In this document: in pieces, positions 5,892 through 6,997 of the stretch
How positions within the stretch are numbered: position 1 is the stretch's first letter
Layout: each line of letters starts with the position of its first letter
Assembly: GCA_021779275.1 (NCBI GenBank)
Contig: JAJYAX010000082.1
Span: forward strand, 1 to 6,997
Length of the DNA: 6,997 nt
From: Deltaproteobacteria bacterium
GTDB taxonomy: Bacteria > Desulfobacterota > Desulfobulbia > Desulfobulbales > Desulfocapsaceae
Reading direction: 5' to 3'
Position numbers and translations under genes: made by a program
The notes under the pieces: generated by a model
Seen by the model: only the letters and a program-made list of their open reading frames with translations
Told to the model about the DNA's origin: nothing
Databases searched by the model: none

Positions 5892-6997
5892 ATGGGAAAG
5901 GTCTTAAATATTGCACCGGTTTCCCGTATTGAGGGGCACGCCAAGATCGCCATCCACCTGGATGACGACGGCAATGTACAGGATACCTTTCTGCACATCC
6001 AGTCCCTGCGCGGGTTTGAAAAATTCATAGAGGGCCGACCGGCCGAGGAGGTGCCCCGGATCGTCAACCGGATCTGCGGCATCTGCCCCTGGATGCACCA
6101 CCTGGCATCCAACAAGGCGGTGGATGGCGCCTTCGGCGTGACACCGACGGAAACTGGATCCAAGCTCAGGGAGATGTGCCAGGTCATGGCCCATATCAAC
6201 GACAAGATCCTGCACTTCTTCTTCCTGGCCGCCCCTGATTTCGTCCTCGGACCCGACGCCGACTATTCGGTGCGCAATGTCATAGGCGTAGTCAAGGCAG
6301 CCCCGGAACTGGCCGTTCAGGTGGTCAAGATGCGGCAATTGGGCCAGATGATGCTGGATAAATTTGCCGGCAAGGCCATTCATCCCATTGCCGGAGTGGT
6401 GGGCGGGTTTGCCAAGCCCATGGTGGAGGAGGAACGCCAGGAATTGCTTGCCGGGACCCGGACCTTGCTGGATTTTGCCTGCTATGCCCTCGATTATGCC
6501 ATCAACAATGTCTTTTCCAAATACATCGACGTCATCAGCGATCTCGGGTGTATCACCACCGGTTTTCTCGGCACCGTTGATCGTGCCGACGGTTCGCTCC
6601 GGCTCTATGACGGCAAACAGCGGCTGATGAAGCCGGACGGCAGCTTTATCGATTTCGAGGGGACGGACTACGCCAGCTATCTTGGTGAACATGTCGAGTC
6701 CTGGGGCTATTCAAAGATGCCCTACGCCAAGTCCTGGAATGAAGGTTTCGATATGACCCTGGCCGCCCCGAAGGGTATATACCGCGCCAACACCCTGGCG
6801 CGGATCAATGTCTGCGACAGGATCTCGACCCCCAAGGCCCAGGCGGCCCTTGAGGCCTTCCGGGCATCCTTCGGCCGTCCGGCCCAGCAGACCCTGCTCT
6901 ATCATTACGCCCGTCTCATTGAGCTGGTATACGCCTGCGAGCGGACCATCGAACTCCTCAAATGGGAAGGCATCACCAACCCGAATGTCCGCGCCAA
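5892..6997 (+). CDS. mvhA: MvhA, group 3 [NiFe]-hydrogenase large subunit, 3' partial
   Basis: The ATG at 5892 has GGAGG at 5881-5885, inside the end of mvhG, and leaves one base between the two genes. The frame is open to the window end, giving 368 complete codons. Seen: the N-terminal SRIEGHAKI motif (S11-I19) and the first NiFe-ligand motif RICGICPWMHH (C62, C65), both hallmarks of hydrogenase large subunits. The second ligand motif (DPCxxC near the C-terminus) is not reached. The enzyme splits or makes H2 in the cytoplasm. Together with MvhG and MvhD it feeds HdrA; the neighbourhood favours the F420-non-reducing Mvh type (group 3c) over Frh, since hdrA and mvhD are adjacent and no FrhB-like flavoprotein is present. 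Whether the second motif uses Cys or Sec, as in methanogen VhuU or bacterial [NiFeSe] enzymes, cannot be seen here. Confidence 0.94.
   Translation, partial: MGKVLNIAPVSRIEGHAKIAIHLDDDGNVQDTFLHIQSLRGFEKFIEGRPAEEVPRIVNRICGICPWMHHLASNKAVDGAFGVTPTETGSKLREMCQVMAHINDKILHFFFLAAPDFVLGPDADYSVRNVIGVVKAAPELAVQVVKMRQLGQMMLDKFAGKAIHPIAGVVGGFAKPMVEEERQELLAGTRTLLDFACYALDYAINNVFSKYIDVISDLGCITTGFLGTVDRADGSLRLYDGKQRLMKPDGSFIDFEGTDYASYLGEHVESWGYSKMPYAKSWNEGFDMTLAAPKGIYRANTLARINVCDRISTPKAQAALEAFRASFGRPAQQTLLYHYARLIELVYACERTIELLKWEGITNPNVRA

Noticed and set aside
4949..6997. F420-reducing (Frh) or periplasmic uptake hydrogenase instead of Mvh
   Set aside because: No FrhB-like gene or twin-arginine signal on the small subunit is seen, and hdrA plus mvhD lie directly upstream, which is the Mvh-Hdr arrangement.
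1..6997. CRISPR arrays, tRNA or rRNA genes, insertion sequences, rho-independent terminators
   Set aside because: Looked for on both strands and not found; nearly all bases belong to the five genes, and no GC hairpin followed by a T run occurs between them.

Overview
The window carries one strand-consistent gene cluster, all on the + strand, for a hydrogenase-linked, flavin-based electron-bifurcating complex of the Hdr-Mvh type. The order is: an HdrD/DsrK-like iron-sulfur subunit (5' end outside the window), hdrA, mvhD, mvhG and mvhA (3' end outside the window). The host looks like an anaerobic bacterium. The genes have strong AAGGAGG-like ribosome binding sites, GC content is high (judged by eye), and hairpins of bacterial SECIS type lie directly behind in-frame UGA codons. 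Archaea place SECIS elements in untranslated regions, so a methanogen is unlikely even though the genes resemble methanogen hdr/mvh. A selenium-using sulfate- or sulfur-metabolising deltaproteobacterium (Desulfobacterota) fits best; the genus cannot be read from this window.

The main point is that three consecutive genes are each interrupted by one in-frame TGA that should be read as selenocysteine (Sec). The codons are at 761-763 (HdrD-like, family motif ECGHA read as EUGHA), 1585-1587 (HdrA, NDCSMU) and 4713-4715 (MvhD, GUHLGECHY). In each case the frame continues without shift, the downstream protein is conserved family sequence, the residue falls where relatives have cysteine, and a hairpin has its apical loop 22-27 nt behind the UGA. 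A conventional gene caller would split these three genes into six pieces or call them pseudogenes.

Layout: 2-1291 HdrD-like protein; 1292-1404 a 113-nt gap holding the hdrA ribosome binding site and a weak hairpin; 1405-4467 an unusually long hdrA (1020 residues) containing two HdrA-like halves; 4468-4511 a 44-nt gap with an extended -10-like sequence; 4512-4937 mvhD; 4949-5890 mvhG; 5892 to the window end mvhA. The last three are packed with gaps of 11 and 1 nt.

Expected function, from the known families: MvhA/MvhG oxidise (or produce) H2 and MvhD passes electrons to HdrA. The FAD of HdrA splits them between low-potential ferredoxin and a high-potential branch ending in a CCG-domain iron-sulfur site. 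Here that last site is probably in the fused HdrD-like protein rather than in separate HdrB and HdrC. Its substrate is unknown; a protein or small-molecule disulfide is the natural guess, since bacteria of this kind lack CoM-S-S-CoB.
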